Shown: positions 1 to 13,325, numbered from the stretch's first letter. The stretch is DNA of 64,000 nucleotides from Pocillopora verrucosa (GCF_036669915.1 NC_089325.1:7093359-7157358), one strand, 5' to 3'. Translations and numbers: made by a program. The notes: a model not told the origin generated them from the sequence alone.

Positions 1-691
1 TTTTATTCTGATCAGGAGCCCCAAAGTTTGATGATATGGTTAGGTTCAAATAATTGCATCTCGGGGAAAAGGCAAATATCTTTAGTATACCTTATGGTGA
101 TTTTTCCAGATATACTTTTCTTAGGCGACCTCCATTTGATCTGAATGCTATGCCAGTGCATGCTGTTTGTTGAGTTTTCAAGCACCTCGATCTAAAAATT
201 GTAAAAAGCAAAAAGCTAATAAATGAAGCGGGGTCGTGAGTTAGGAGGAAAAAAAAAGTAAACTTCGAAAATTTGTAATTTAACCTATTTTAGGGTTCTT
301 GACGATTTTTCAAAGGAAGGGAATGTTTTAACGTGATAACTGTTCTAATTTCGACATTTGATGAAATATTCCACGTAGTTTTGTAAAAGCATGGGAGATC
401 AGGTAAGTTTCCCGATCAAATCTGGTTATTACAATAAATTTCCAGATCCAGAAGCCTATTCCAGAAAATTTAGAAAGAGGCCACTGCAAAATGACGGGAG
501 GGCATCATCGCTCTGTGCCCTCAAACATATTAGCATTCAATCGATCGAACAGCGCTAGGTCACGAATGAAAAAAAGGAAAAATACAAATGATCCAAGACA
601 CTGAAAAGGGGAGCCAAAATCTCGCTCTCTGTTTCCAAATCAAATCATGAACTTTGCTTATAGCTACAAAATACATGGTCTTATACTCTAG
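1..691. other. 3' flank of the Reeler gene, no gene seen
   Basis: AT-rich sequence downstream of the minus-strand Reeler stop codon. I see no coding exon or structured element. It could hold the 3'UTR or, if the Reeler gene has further exons, intron sequence. Confidence 0.5.
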
Positions 692-1888
692 TTAGAATTT
701 CTCAAGACTTTGCCAACGGTCCTCGCTGTTTGAGTGAGCCTTACTCACAAATTGTCCCGTGTCATTGAAGTGACACTCCCTCTTGGACACTCCAGCAGGT
801 AGCGGGGACAAAAAGTCCCCACTGTCCTCGTCATCGAACTCATTGTAGGCATAAAGCATGAAGCCCGTGAAATTCTGTGTCATATTACCAGAGCGAGTTC
901 CATTCAGCGTTACTAGAGAGAAACAAGAAACAAAACTTTATATCAGCAAATATTTTTCAATCATTTACGATCGCTAGGACGTCCCTAGAATTCTTTCGTG
1001 GGGGTGAGGAAGCAGGGGCTCACACTATGTTACACCGAGGCTTCCTTCCCTAATGTCATGTCTACATCCACGCTGTGTTTTAATAAAAGTGATGTTTTCA
1101 TAAAGTGTAAATTCTTCGAATTTGTGCCTTTTTGCCTCCTGAATTGCATGGTTTGTGAGTTGTTGAATTAAAAAAAAATGTCCTCGTTGGAAAGGGGGGT
1201 GTTTTCACCGGCACTCAGGACCTCTCCCTAACTACGCCCCTATTCTTAGTTTTGTTAATTTCATTTCTAATCACCTAGTTCCATGTTAGAGCGAGTTCAA
1301 AATTTATTGGTGACTAGCGCAAAAAGATACGCCCCCCCTTTCACCATCTAGGAGGACTGTGTAATTTCCCTCCAAAGGCAAGAGTGGAAGTGAGGGAGTT
1401 GGGGATTAGTGTACATCTAACCATACCCTTGATGAGTCAAGACAAAGTGATAATATCAACAAATGCCATTAAAAAACATTAGTGTTGGATTTGCTCATTG
1501 AAAAATTTAGTTATATTAGGCTTCTGATAAGGTTTCAAATTGGCAATTTTATTATGTTTAAGAGGAAGTTATTCAAACGATATTCAGCTGATCCTAGAAA
1601 CATGCAAATAAATAAAAAATAAGTTTACTCACTTGTGTATGTCGTCTGCCCTGGTCCATAATGAGGTTCACCCATGTAGAGGTCATCGTAAACCGACCGC
1701 CCATCCGGATCAGTTATATTCAGCAAATAAGGGGGCTGTGAATTCTGAGGCTTTGTACCACTGGGAAACCAGTCTTTAACCATGCCACAGGGCAAACGAA
1801 CTTCTGTCTTCACCTGATCAATGTGAAAGATGGCTATGATGCACACCAGAGGAAGCAAAAATGCTCCCGGTAGATCGCGACGAACCAT
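692..1888 (-). CDS. Reeler-domain secreted protein, two exons
   Basis: Join of exon 1 (1888 down to 1633) and exon 2 (912 down to 692), giving 158 aa. The exon 1 donor reads GTGAGT, the exon 2 acceptor reads ctctctag, and the phase is kept across the junction. Residues 1 to about 24 form a hydrophobic signal peptide starting MVRRDLPGAF. The rest fits a Reeler domain as in the N-terminus of ferric-chelate reductase 1 and insect defence proteins: an early LPCGM cysteine, GTKPQNS, then YGPGQTTYTITLNG, NFTGFMLYA, a GDFLSPLP turn, a second Cys in ECHF, and AHSNSED. There are several N-glycosylation sequons. A lone Reeler domain suggests an extracellular protein, but the role is unknown. Reeler domains usually end in a K-x-Y-W stretch; here a stop follows LEKF. 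Either the protein is cut short, or a donor before the stop joins exons left of the window. In-frame upstream Met codons lie in a repeat and were not chosen. Confidence 0.72.
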
Positions 1889-1901
1889 TCTGGTTGCTAA
1901 G

Positions 1902-2076
1902 TGAATAAAGGGGCAAATTTCTAAACAAACTGTGGTGCTGCGTCGGTGGGAGAGTTTAAAAGTCATAAAACGGTGATTAAGTATTATCAACTGAGTTGAT
2001 AACGTAAATTGGCCACCGTAATTAAAGAGTTTAAAAGCTGTCGTTACGAGCTTTATACTAGCCCTTCGTCAGAGCG
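1902..2076 (-). repeat. Dispersed repeat family R1, copy A
   Basis: Antisense copy of a repeat seen six times here. The sense order of blocks is CTCTGACGAAGGGCTAACGC, CTTTACGGTGGCCAATTTAC, TATCAACTCAGTTGATA, TCTCCCACCGACGCAGCACC, then GAAACTTACCCCCTTTATTC. This copy ends 14 bp upstream of the Reeler start codon, so it likely supplies 5'UTR or promoter sequence. I recall similar sequences being common in coral genomes; no search was run. Confidence 0.8.
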
Positions 2077-3304
2077 ATTCTGGCCGCTGCTGACTTTGAA
2101 AATTTTAAAGAGTGACCAAAGAAATTATTACATATTACTGAAGTGTCTTACGTTCGTTGCTCGAGTATTCAGAGAATTCAAAGCAAAGATAAAATTCACC
2201 TGTACGTGCTTTTAAGCAGGATTCCTGCTTTTGGTGCGTCACATCTATTCGGTTTCTAAACTCTTTGGTAATTAGAGAAAGTAAATATTTGTGCCAAAAC
2301 CCTTTCTTACACCAGTGTTGTCAAGCATGTGTGTTCAGGCGTGAAAATCGGAGACACGAACCAGCGATACGTCGTTCGAATGTCATCGAAAAGGACATAT
2401 ACGTCGGCAAAACCGTGCAGAACATAATCATGTGCGGCCTTGTCGGTTTGCATTTCATTAGATATTAAAACTTCCATTACAAATCAAAGGAAAACTAGAA
2501 AAATAAGTCCTTATCGGAATAAATGAAAATATTTAGCATTTTCGGTTGAACGACTTTTCGACGATAACAGCTAGTATTGCTGTGGCTAAATATCCTACAA
2601 CCGCACACGGTCCTATAACGGACGAATAAAGTTCCCGGCAATCGGAGATTTTCACAAATTTCCTATTGCAACGTTGTTTCGTACTTCTTGAAAGTATCAG
2701 ATTCTCGTTTTGGAAATTTCAAGCGATTCGCAAAATAATGTAGGTTGTAAAGTTAACGAAATAGCCGAACCTGGGACAGTTTCTAAATGCCCAGCATTTA
2801 TCGATCTATCGATTTAATTAGAGAAAGTCACGGTCGTCGGGCATTTGGCAACAGCGAAATCTCAGCGATTGATATTCGCGAAGACGTGGTTCAAAGAGGT
2901 CTCACGATACCATCAAAATCTCCAAAATGTCCGACCTTCTAAATAATTTCAACTGTGTTTCACCCAATTTGAGGACGGGCAATCAATGAATTTTTTTTTC
3001 AACTACTTACCAAAGGAACTGAAATGCGATGAAAATGTCGAGGGAGAACTCTAGTCCTACCGGCAAGGTTTGCGCAACTGACCCCAAATTAAACTCGAGT
3101 GGAGTTTTGCGTGACTCTGTATTTGCAACATACAAATTTATGCTAATGTTGTTTTTTTGAAAGCAACATAAATAGGGCGTGAAGAAATAGGCAATTGTTT
3201 AATATTTTCGGAATAAGTCATCGGTAAAATCGAGATACTTTTTAAAAATAAATGGAAATTAAAAATTGGAATGGATGTGCAAGAATCCGGGGAAGATAAA
3301 CATT
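2077..3304. other. Intergenic, no gene seen
   Basis: AT-rich sequence with only short chance ORFs on both strands. I see no recognisable exon, RNA gene or element apart from the flanking R1 repeat and hairpin. Confidence 0.5.
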
Positions 3305-3362
3305 TTTAAGGTTGACCTTGAAGAACGTATTTAAAAATACGTTCTTCAAGGTCAACCTTAAA
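3305..3362. repeat. Perfect inverted repeat, 28-bp arms, 2-nt loop
   Basis: Positions 3305-3332 are the exact reverse complement of 3335-3362, with only AA between them. The inner part of the arm reads GAAGAACGTATTT. A transcript would fold into an almost loopless hairpin. It may be a fold-back transposon remnant or a recent inverted duplication. I see no miRNA-like terminal loop. Confidence 0.9.
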
Positions 3363-4010
3363 TAGACGCACGGTGACGATTAAATATAATATACCTATGC
3401 CTGTTCCCTTTGCTTTGTTGAAACAACATCGTGTCCATCGCCATCCAATTCTGCACAAATTTCTGCTGCTGCTTGTGTGTGTTTTGTTTTCGGCACGAGT
3501 GCTATTCAAGTCAGTCACATGTGACCAAGTTATTTTGTCCAAGTGTATTTTTGAGTGTTATTTAATTTTTTTTTTGTTTTGGATCATACGTTTTTATTTT
3601 CTTGTAGGTTTTACCTTCTCCAACCAGGTATTTTAGCCATCTTAAGTATTCTAGCCACTGTCTTCTCTTCCTTCCACGCCTTATTTTGTGATATCATCCC
3701 TAAACATTTCTCTTACGTAATTCCTGTTATGTGGGATTAATACACAATGCCATTTCCTTTATATGCAAATCCTGTGCATGAAACACAACCGTTTTTACTC
3801 CCTTATAACCTTATTTAGCTAATATTTATTTCTGTATTTTCTCTCTGGCTAAAACATAAATCTTAAACTCAAATCTGTTATTGAGCCGACCGTTTTGACT
3901 GCCTTACACAAATAAAAATGTCTTGTTTTGCGCATCTAAGAATGGCAGAAGAAAAAAAACATGAGACAGTTAAAGACAGGCTATAATGCTAGTTCAAGAC
4001 TCCGTCTCCG

Positions 4011-4015
4011 TGAAT

Positions 4016-4052
<37 letters not shown>

Positions 4053-4215
4053 TAGTTGGGAGAGTATAACAGGGTAATTTGGTTTCATCAACTGAGATGA
4101 TAATGTAAATTGGCCACCGCAAAGTTTTTCGGCTAAAGCTGACGGAGACGAGTGGTAGCCCTTCGTCATGCACTTCAGATGACGCAGGGGTAAGGCTCGA
4201 AACGTCAGCCTATAG
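4011..4215 (-). repeat. Dispersed repeat family R1, copy B
   Basis: Antisense R1 copy. It runs from TGAATAAAGG at 4011 through the GTGGTGCTGCG, TCAACTGAGATGATAA and TTGGCCACCG blocks to AGCCCTTCGTC near 4167. About 25 bp beyond, CTCGAAACGTCAGCC (4197-4211) resembles the sense orientation of the R1 end. That gives an antisense-then-sense arrangement like copy F. Confidence 0.75.
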
Positions 4216-4559
4216 ATATCGTCTGGATCCGTATTATTGCAAAGTCTTTGCTTATCTAACCCAACAAGAGACCAATTCTTTTGCAAGTTATCTTTGGTTT
4301 TAACAATTTATTTAGCAGTGGAAACGATTTGTCCACGATGATGGTTGAGCTTTAAACTGATTACAGTAATCTTTGATAAAGATCTATCTGACGAGCGTGT
4401 TTATGTCAATGATATAATTTATTGTGAAATATCTATTTACAAACTGCTTTTGTGGTTTGTATTCATTATGCTGGTTACGCAATGGATAATTAGAGAAAGG
4501 CAATTGGGTCAGTCACGTATTCTGTTATGTTATCACTACAATTAAGTCGTTTACTGGAA

Positions 4560-5000
4560 ATCAACTTATTTTGAGGGTGGCCAGCTGACCACCCAACAGA
4601 GCATGCGTGATACATGACCATGCGAGAGGCATGCTAGGTTCAGGAGGAGAGAAACGATTTTAAGATTTCCGGTGAGACAGTACCCAGATTGCACCTAACG
4701 ATGCCCTCTGAGCTCAGAGCACACTGCACATGATGGAAAGTTCGTGCTTCTCGCGAGAAACCGTTCTCTGCCTCTGAGTAAAATTTCGTTGGACATAAAT
4801 TCAAGATGAAGTTGTTCCAGGCGTCTCGTTCGTAAACGACCACGATAGCAGAGAAGCAGCGCGAGTCGTACCAAGTTCATAAGCCTGAATGATCATTTGT
4901 AAGATGGAAGATTTCTATCTCGACTTTCTCGCTTACTGCGTTATATGAGACTGCTTAGTGATCGAGTGTCGTTAAGACTCGCTCGGCTGTCGACGGCTTG
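4560..5000. promoter_or_regulatory. GC-richer island with a TTCTCGCGAGAA palindrome
   Basis: This patch is richer in G+C than its neighbours and holds the 12-bp palindrome TTCTCGCGAGAA at 4748-4759. TCTCGCGAGA is a known core-promoter motif in animals. A possible donor, TTTGTAAGA, lies near 4900. A promoter and non-coding first exon on the plus strand is possible, but no coding sequence follows nearby. Confidence 0.25.
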
Positions 5001-8000
5001 CTTGTTTAGTTAAGGACAATTTTTAAATTGTTGATAATATATCACTACAAGAGAGCTTTAAAATGTTCTCTTGGAGTGAAATTTATTATTAGTGAGTTAT
5101 ATTTAAGTAGTGGGGGAGTATAAAAAAAATTCAGAGATAAAAAGGTACGGTCAGTCTAATCTCACAGACGGTCAGTCTAAATTTATCTCAGCATTGGTTT
5201 CGTCGAATTAATGCCTTGTTCTTCTAGATTAAAAAATTATTGATTGACCATAAAGAGACATAAGATGGAATGTAAGGGGAAACTATTCTTGCAATCTTGA
5301 ATTCTGAGTGTAAAACAAATACCTTAAAATTCAAGTTTTTTTTAAAGTTCGCTGTGAAAATATCAAGGAAAGCCAATTTACCGTTATTGCCTCAATGTCT
5401 GTAATCCCAGAAAAAAAACTATCAAAATCGAGCAATTTGATTGGCTCAAAAACTTGACACCCAAGGAGTATAATACGCCATATTTTTGCAATTAGACACT
5501 CACTTATAAATATTGCTTTGCTGTTATTCGAGTTTTTCATTTGGTGCATCTGTTCAAGAGGATCAGATAAAACTATACCTGCCTTAGAAATTCAAGCCCC
5601 TAAACTCGCAGTAAGGAGAAACCTATGAGCATTGTGTTAAGGTAGGGACAATACATTATTGAAACAAATGGCTGTTTTGACATCTTCGCAATGAAAGGTT
5701 TAGAAGAATGGGCTGCATATAGACTACCTCTGTGAGACCAACAGACCAGCATCTGCATGATGGGGCTTTTTACTAAAACTTCGGGATCTGACGTTTGAAA
5801 TTTCGAAAGCGACTTCTTTAGAATTTGCATTAAGTAAAGATAAAATGATGACATAATGAAATTGAAAAAAGCATTCGCAATTTAAGCACGACTCTTAAAG
5901 GACAACAGTAACTTCAAGAATTGAAAAGTTACTTGAACAAATTTCGACTTGCTTTTATTTCGTCTTTCATACATAATACCATGAAACTAAATTCAATTCC
6001 TGTAAGTTGGTTGAAAACTGTTTAATTGTGAAACATTCTGCTTAACCTTTTAAGAAGGAAACGAAATTTCAAAAACCAGATGGCTTTGAAAGAATGAACG
6101 CCGTCGTTCTAATAAACAAAAACAAGCCGCTTACTGTCTGACTCTGGCTCTTTCATCGGTTAATCAAATTTTTTTTATTATATGCAAGATGCAGTATTTT
6201 CCGGGAAAGAATTAAAAGATACTTTACATTATAATCGTGAGTATTTCATGAAATTGTGTACTCATTTTCAGAATAAAACAATCTGTATTTTCCTGAGCGT
6301 GGGGGAAAAGCTTTTTAAATATATTTACTCAATTTTTGAAAGAAAATGACACCTCTAATAACATTATTTTTAAGACTTCCACCGACAAAACGGAATGGAT
6401 TTGTCTTATTCATGGAAAACATACGACGCATCTTTATTTATTTGGATTTGAAGAAAGATTGCATGTGCACGCAATGTAAAATGAAAGATGTTTAACTTTG
6501 TTTGAGCCTTGTCCATCTTAGTCTGAAGAATCTTTGATCAATATACCTCCTGTTGTGGTATTTTAGTATTTTCAAAACTGAACACAAACGTCTGTAAGTT
6601 AATGTCCAAAGCGACTGAAAATTTGATAAAACTTGGCTAACTGAATTGTGAAAATCATAGTCTGCGGTTTTTATGCATCAGTCATTTAGGCATAGTGTTT
6701 TTGTTCAGTAATTTGAAGAGTGGCCAAAGTTCGAAACCACATTCACCTAAATTTTAACATGACTTAAGCTGTGGGCAGTTAGAATGGTTTTACATTAATT
6801 GGGCGCTCAACAGGAATTATTGTTGTTATCGGGGTAAGCCATACGTGGTCCCTGCTATTTGGGGAAACGCCAGCGGAAAATGAAAATCATTTCTCGATCT
6901 ACTTTAATAGTTAGATCACTGAGAGCGCGCGAAAACTTAGTTGTACAAAAAAACAAACAAGTAAACAAATATTGAGAAGCTGGCTTCACTGGGCTCGTTA
7001 GCTGCCCTCGAGTTTAATAAAGTAAAGCCGATTTTGATATAAATTTTGTGGGGACCGTCTTGCGTTGATATCATTTTAACAGCGATTATAACCTGATTTT
7101 GATTTTGATTTGAAAGATGTTGCCTTTCTCAAATTTTAAGGTTCTTGAGTGGCGATATTTCTCTAAGTGCAAAATTTAGCTCGACAAGATCCTAGACGTA
7201 AGGGATTAAGATATTAGTGAATCAGGATTAGAGGTTGTTCCATTTTCAACCTACGTATTCATACATAGTACATGTATTAAAAACAAGACGTATTCGCTTA
7301 AATGACATCACGAACTGTTGCAGCCATAATTGATTATATCTAAAAGATTTAGCGAATGGTTTGTCGATATTTGGATACGCCCTATAATTTTAAACTTTAC
7401 GACGAAAGTTATTGCTAGTAAATATAATTATATTTCACCATCATCGTTGCTCAATATTTTGTCTTTGTTTTTACTGTGTTTTCATGAAAATTCGATGAGG
7501 TATCCTACCTGAAGGGAGGTAAATTGATAAAGTGGTATTCACATGGAATTAATGGGTAGCGTATTGGATAACTCATTGGTTTACCTTTGAGTATCGCAAA
7601 AAACGCTTAACAGACAGAGGGTTAACTAATCTAACCACGAAATCATCGAAAGTTTTTCAGGAAATCCAGTGCATAGGCATATTTGTTTCAGGGTAAGAGT
7701 CCAAAAATAGCGTGAATAAGCTACAACTGCGAGGCCCTTAAAAAACTCTTGGCTGACAGCTAACGGTTTTGCAGTAGGGCTAATGTATCGAAATAAAATC
7801 CAGATATTCGCGCAAGTTCAGCTATACCTCCGACCGCTACATCACAACCTACTACAGTATTTCTTTAAGTTACAGAGTATATATGGTCAGGATATTCCAT
7901 TCAGTTGACTTTCCTCATTAATTTATGTCCCTATCTATCTGGTTGCTGAAGCGTTGGACTTCCGAGGAATCTTCCGGATGTGAGCTTGTGACGGGTCGTT

Positions 8001-11000
8001 GTATGTTCTGTTCTTGGCAAGGGGAGGTTACCTAGGATGGACAAGCGTTTTATCTTTCATTGAAACTAGTGATAAGCACCGGTAGATCTGCATGGGGCTC
8101 CCGGTTTTAAGATTTAACCTATACAATTAGCTTGCTCTTTTATTAGGTTTGGGTAGTTTAGAATTTTCACTGATGGACACCTAGACATAAAGGAACGTTC
8201 TTCTAGATGACATCTGACTTAGTTAAGCCTCGCGTAGAAGAAACAGCAGACAAGTGGGCGACCTAGAACCACTTCTTCATTATTTCTGTTTGAGTTGCTC
8301 CAATAAATATGCGAAACGTTTATCAAGGGCCGATTATTAACACGAAGTCTAACCCAAACCACCGCCTTTCGCTATAAGAGCTTTGATTAAATGTAATAAA
8401 TGTTCTTCAAACTTTAGTTTTCGGCCCCCCTCACGCTGCTAACAAAACTAAATGTTTAGATAAAAAGTTCAGCTAAATTGAGGATTGTTTAGGACGCGGT
8501 CTTGTTAAACAACGGCTAAACTTTGTTTAAATGATCAAACCAAGTTTTTTTTTGTTTTTGTCACACGACTACCCTTTTCGTATAACGAAAACAAAAAACA
8601 AAAAAAGGGGGAAATTATACAAAGAAACAGGAATTTCCCTGTCTCTTAGCAGTAGTCCTCGCCAAGCTGTCTCATGTAAATGAAGACATTATCTTTGTTC
8701 GCAAAGCTTTTTTGTTTAACGGCATACAACTGTCGCCGACTCGTTTAAATTTGCGCCCAAGTACGGGCCAAATTTAACTCTAAAACCGCTTTTACACCGA
8801 CAAGCTCCGAGTAAGTTTTGTTTTTTCAATTAGAAACCGTCAAGTTTCAAATTACCACGCAAGCACATGAGTTTTTTTTCTGTTCAGGAATTAGTGTCAA
8901 AGGCATATCTTGCGGGCTGAAAGAGAAAGATGACAGTTCTTTTTACTCTGTTATGAGATAACGAATGTTGCAAGAGAAATAAAAGCTCACAATGAAATTT
9001 GATTCATAAAACTCGTTGCGCATGCACCTGCCAAAAGTGGAGATTGTTTTCACGATGGAGAGAAATCTTCATCAAGGCTGGACCTAATAAAGAAAAAATT
9101 GAAATTTTCTTACTTACACCCACATGGCAAATACGCATGATGTCTGTCTTTTTGCAACCCTTCAAGTGTATTTGCCTACGCACTTTAAAGGTGTTTTAAC
9201 TAATCAGCTGCAATCCTTACGTCAGGCGTATATATTGCATTATTAGAGGTAAGTTGGACTCACATTCAGAAAGTGCGAGTTTCACTTTGTTCCACATTTG
9301 ACCGCGCATAAGAGGGTGAGTAGGAACCTATCTTTATTTCGTTTCAACTTTTGATCCTGCCGGCACTCCTTTGAGATTACCGCTATCGTTGTATTAAATG
9401 ACAGTTCCCCATTATATCGGTCAAAATCTTCAGCCTATTCATCCTACGAAAATGATTTCTTAATGAGAAGGATCATGGTGTGGATAGTAAACGATGAAAA
9501 TTCTAGTCAAAATAAAGCAATTTATCAGAGAAGTGATATTTCAGGAAGTACGTCTGGAGTAGAGAATAGCATACTCTCATACATTAACTTATGAGTTTTC
9601 AAATTCTATTTTTCATTTTCTCAGCTTAATAAGCATCGTTTTCTAGTGCTGATGTAAATTCCACGTATAAATTTCAGCCGTAATTCAAGAAAAGGGTCTA
9701 TTCTCAAGGGATAATGATGCGGTAAAATAGAAGCAGTGATCATTAAAACTCTAGAAGACTCGATCTGTTTGGAGATAGACACCGAAAGAAAGCTAGATCA
9801 CGCAATTTAGACTTTTTGTTTCGAGAATTTACGAATGACATATATAATAAATAATATAATATAAATATAATATCGGCTCAAAAAATAAAGATTTAAAGCA
9901 AAGAAAAACGAAACAAACAAAAAGACAAGTCTCGCTGATTAGAGTTTGGTATTGAACGAGAATTTAACGGTCGTTTTTAAGTCGTGGTAAGCACAGCCCA
10001 GGAGGATATTGTTGGAAGATAGTCAGGCAAGTATAAGAATTTTTTTTTGTGGATGAATCGAAATCAGAAACAAGAAGCAAACCCAATCTCTTCAAGATGT
10101 TTGTCCTCCACTTGAAGATTTTAGCCAACTCATAATTAAATGAATAAACTTATAAAAAGGAAATTTCGTATAGCAGCGACAATTAGGCTTCTCATTTTTT
10201 TCAAATTTTCCTACAGATAGTGGTTTTTACGGAAGTATACTCGACTTTTAAGAGTCTTAGTCGGCTTCGTGATCGGTGTTTTTGAAACACGTTCGAGAAA
10301 CTTAAAGGAAATGACGGAGGGAAGTCTCCTGAATTTACCACCTACGAGACTTTCCCTCAAGCAAGGTGTTTGTAACCTAGTAAATCTGTCTCTGCTTTTG
10401 ATGAATGTTTGCATTATGGTTTTTGTTGTTTGCCAAAAATGAAACATGAAACGAGCCATACTTAATCAAAATCAAAACATTTTATAGGGTTTACGAAATA
10501 AGTTAGCTGAACCACTGAAAATGCGCAAATGTTTGCTTCGCCTTACGCACATAAAAGCATTGTAAGAAAAAGTAATTTTGTGGTTGTTTTGGTTCCGCTT
10601 ATGAAGAAGGGAAATTAATAAGGAGGCGGCCCGTAATCGGAGTCGAGTTGGAACATCAAAATATTGAAATGAATGTTCTCGTATTTGTTTTTCTTCCTTT
10701 GTTAGAAATAGTCTTTCTGTTCTTCAAGCAAACGATTTTAATGATTTTGCTGGAGGCTTTTTCTTTAAATTGTTGCGCTTTGAATAGTGGTATATCATTG
10801 AATAGCTCAAGAAACTGAGAATCACACTTCATGAAGTTAATATGACGTACGGTCTAATTAAAAGGCACCGGCTAAAAGACGCAAGCATCTTAAAAGCTGT
10901 CGCAGTTGCTCTAATGAAAAAGATTTGTTCGAGCTCCACCCGCAGACAGGATACAGATCAGTTAATTTTATCTCTTTTTTGAGGTATCATTTTTGAAGAT

Positions 11001-13180
11001 CGAACAATACCTCGATTGCGAAAATATGATGCAAAAACGTCAAAAAAAATTAAATGAAGGAATATAATAGATAAACGCCCCCGGTGGATCAATTCTGGTA
11101 CGGTATTGCGTCACCATTGAAAACCGGAAAAAAGAAAAACATTTTCTCTTCTTATGTCAGCCATGACTACTCCTAGTGATTATTTGGGGCTTTCACGGGT
11201 TGATGTCATTATATCATTCAGCTTACACGAGGAAAATTTTTCGTAAGAACAAAAAACACTTTTAACTTGAAGATCAACTTGAGCGGCTTAACACAGTAAA
11301 GGCCATTTGAGAAATCGGTAAGGAGAATCTGCCTTGTGTCATGAAAATAACTGATTCACATGTAGGACATTTTTAAACGTGTTTGTTGACGGTGATTAAG
11401 GGTGTACTAAGACGTAGACTACTTCAAATTACATTCTGTTTTATTATCATTGTTAAACCTTCGTATGATTTTTTACATTGAGTTCGCATAAACATAGAGA
11501 TTTTCGCTTATGGCACTGTTAATATAGTGCAGTATTTATTTCTAAAGTTTACCGTTCCGGTCAGTTAGTTTTTTTCTCTTTTTTTTTCCAATAGCAATGA
11601 GTTTGCCATGATATTGATGCTAGCACTTATTAGTACACCAGCTGATAAGATGACGGTCAGAGGGATTTGAAATTTGTTCCCTCAAAAAAAAAGGGGAAAA
11701 AACACACTTTTATAATAAGGCTTGATTTTTTAAGATATTTTTGCCCTTAGATGTTAATCATAATAAGTAAAATGAAGTGTGGCTCATTGGAGCCAACAGT
11801 TGTACTCATCAGTCAATATGTCTCGCTTCAATGACTTAAATTTTATCAAGTCCCCTTAAATCAGAAATCTATGTTAAGCTTTAACCCTGAGTGACCAAAC
11901 AATAATTTATCCTGACAATTTCGAAAAAATTTCAGACAAAAATATGATGAGTAAAAAGAAGAACATCAACATGGAGAACGATCACGTGATTTAGCATTGT
12001 ATTCTCAGGGCTAAAATGGAATAAAAAACGGCGGACATTGCGCTGAATTGACATTCAGGGCATAAAAATATTCCCGAAATATTTTGGTTTTTCGAGGGTG
12101 GTAAAACAAAAACCAAACTCCAAATCAACTAATCAGAGGGAAGAATTATATCAAAAGGAGCGAATAAGAACACACTAAAAATAAACGAACAACTTAAGGC
12201 AAAGGTTTTAGTCTTGGGTCTGCATGATTAGTCAAAAAAGTGAGAAAATAGCGCGAGTTTTCTTGACCAAGCAAAGGCAAAGTAATTCCGGATGTCTTTC
12301 GAAACTCAATTGAAAATGTCTCTAGTTCAGATTTCAAATTTTCTTTCATGGAGTGCTATTATTTCACAGATCATAAGTTGCAAAAAGGGTGAAAGACTTC
12401 CAAACCTTACTCCTTCAATCCTAGACGATCTTAACTTACAGAAGGGATACAAGGGATACAAGTGTAATTTCTCCTTGCCGTATCAGTACATTAAACAGCA
12501 TGCAAGTGATAAGAAGGGACACAACTTATCAGCTAGAGCTTGTCTTCAAGCTGATATAGTTCAAATTCTCTCAATCAGTCTATAGGAAAATGTATGACAA
12601 CTAGAATGGAGAATTACTCGTGAAATTTTTGTAGTTAAATTGTGAACCCCAAAAAGATCTCCAAGACTTCCTCTTTAAGAATCAATACGTGAATCTGTCT
12701 TGAGAACGAAACAGAAGAAACAGAGCGAGGAGTTGTTCTTTTTACTGGTTGGAAAACGGCAGTTGAGTGACAGGCAACGAACATACATTCCTGAGAATCC
12801 AGATTGTATATTATTGAAATTACGTGAGTGCACAAGACACTCGGCTGGTCGACGTGTGTGACTTTTTCCTTGTACCCCGAAGGCGATATGTATTAACTGA
12901 TCTGTTTTGAATCTGATATGATCTATGTAATTATTTAGTTTTCTAAAATTACGCTGTCAGAAAACAAATGATTCTTTTCTAGGACAGCTTAGCCGTGAAT
13001 TTGAATGCATTTTCAGATAAATAATTTGGACAATGATTGCCATAGTCTCGCAGACAGGAAATAAATGTTTGTCGTCGATGCACGCCATATTGCGTCAAAA
13101 TTAAAAATTGTCTAATATCACGTTTGCCTTTTATGGTAACAGACACTTCTGCCTTCACTTTTATTCATTATCGAACAGCA
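5001..13180. other. Gene-poor AT-rich stretch
   Basis: No recognisable coding exon was found on either strand. The longest Met-initiated ORF (12292-12585, 97 codons) matches no family I know and looks like chance. An AT-only tract lies near 9841-9875. A weak SINE-like trace sits at about 7945-8035 (CGTTGGACTTCCGAGGAAT, later GTTCTTGGCAAGG). The stretch could contain distal enhancers or introns, but nothing shows this directly. Confidence 0.45.
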
Positions 13181-13185
13181 GGTGA

Positions 13186-13325
13186 AGAAGGAGGGGGGGA
13201 GAGGGGAAGGGGGAGAGGGGAAGGGGAGAGGGGAAGGGGGAGAGGGGAAGGGGAGAGGGGAAGGGGGAGAGGGGAAGGGGGAGGGGAGAGGGGAAGGGGG
13301 AGAGGGGAAGGGGGAGGGGATGAAG
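13186..13325. repeat. G-rich purine minisatellite
   Basis: Tandem GGGGAGA and GGGGAAGG-type units run for about 140 bp with strong strand asymmetry. Dense runs of four or five G make G-quadruplex or triplex formation plausible. ORFs called through it on both strands are low-complexity artefacts. Confidence 0.92.

Noticed and set aside
1889-1990. Upstream Met codons extending the Reeler protein
   Set aside because: The extension lies almost wholly in R1 repeat sequence and would precede the signal peptide.
12292-12585. 97-codon ORF in the gene-poor region
   Set aside because: No family match, no flanking splice or promoter logic, and contains a GGGATACAA tandem repeat. Treated as chance.
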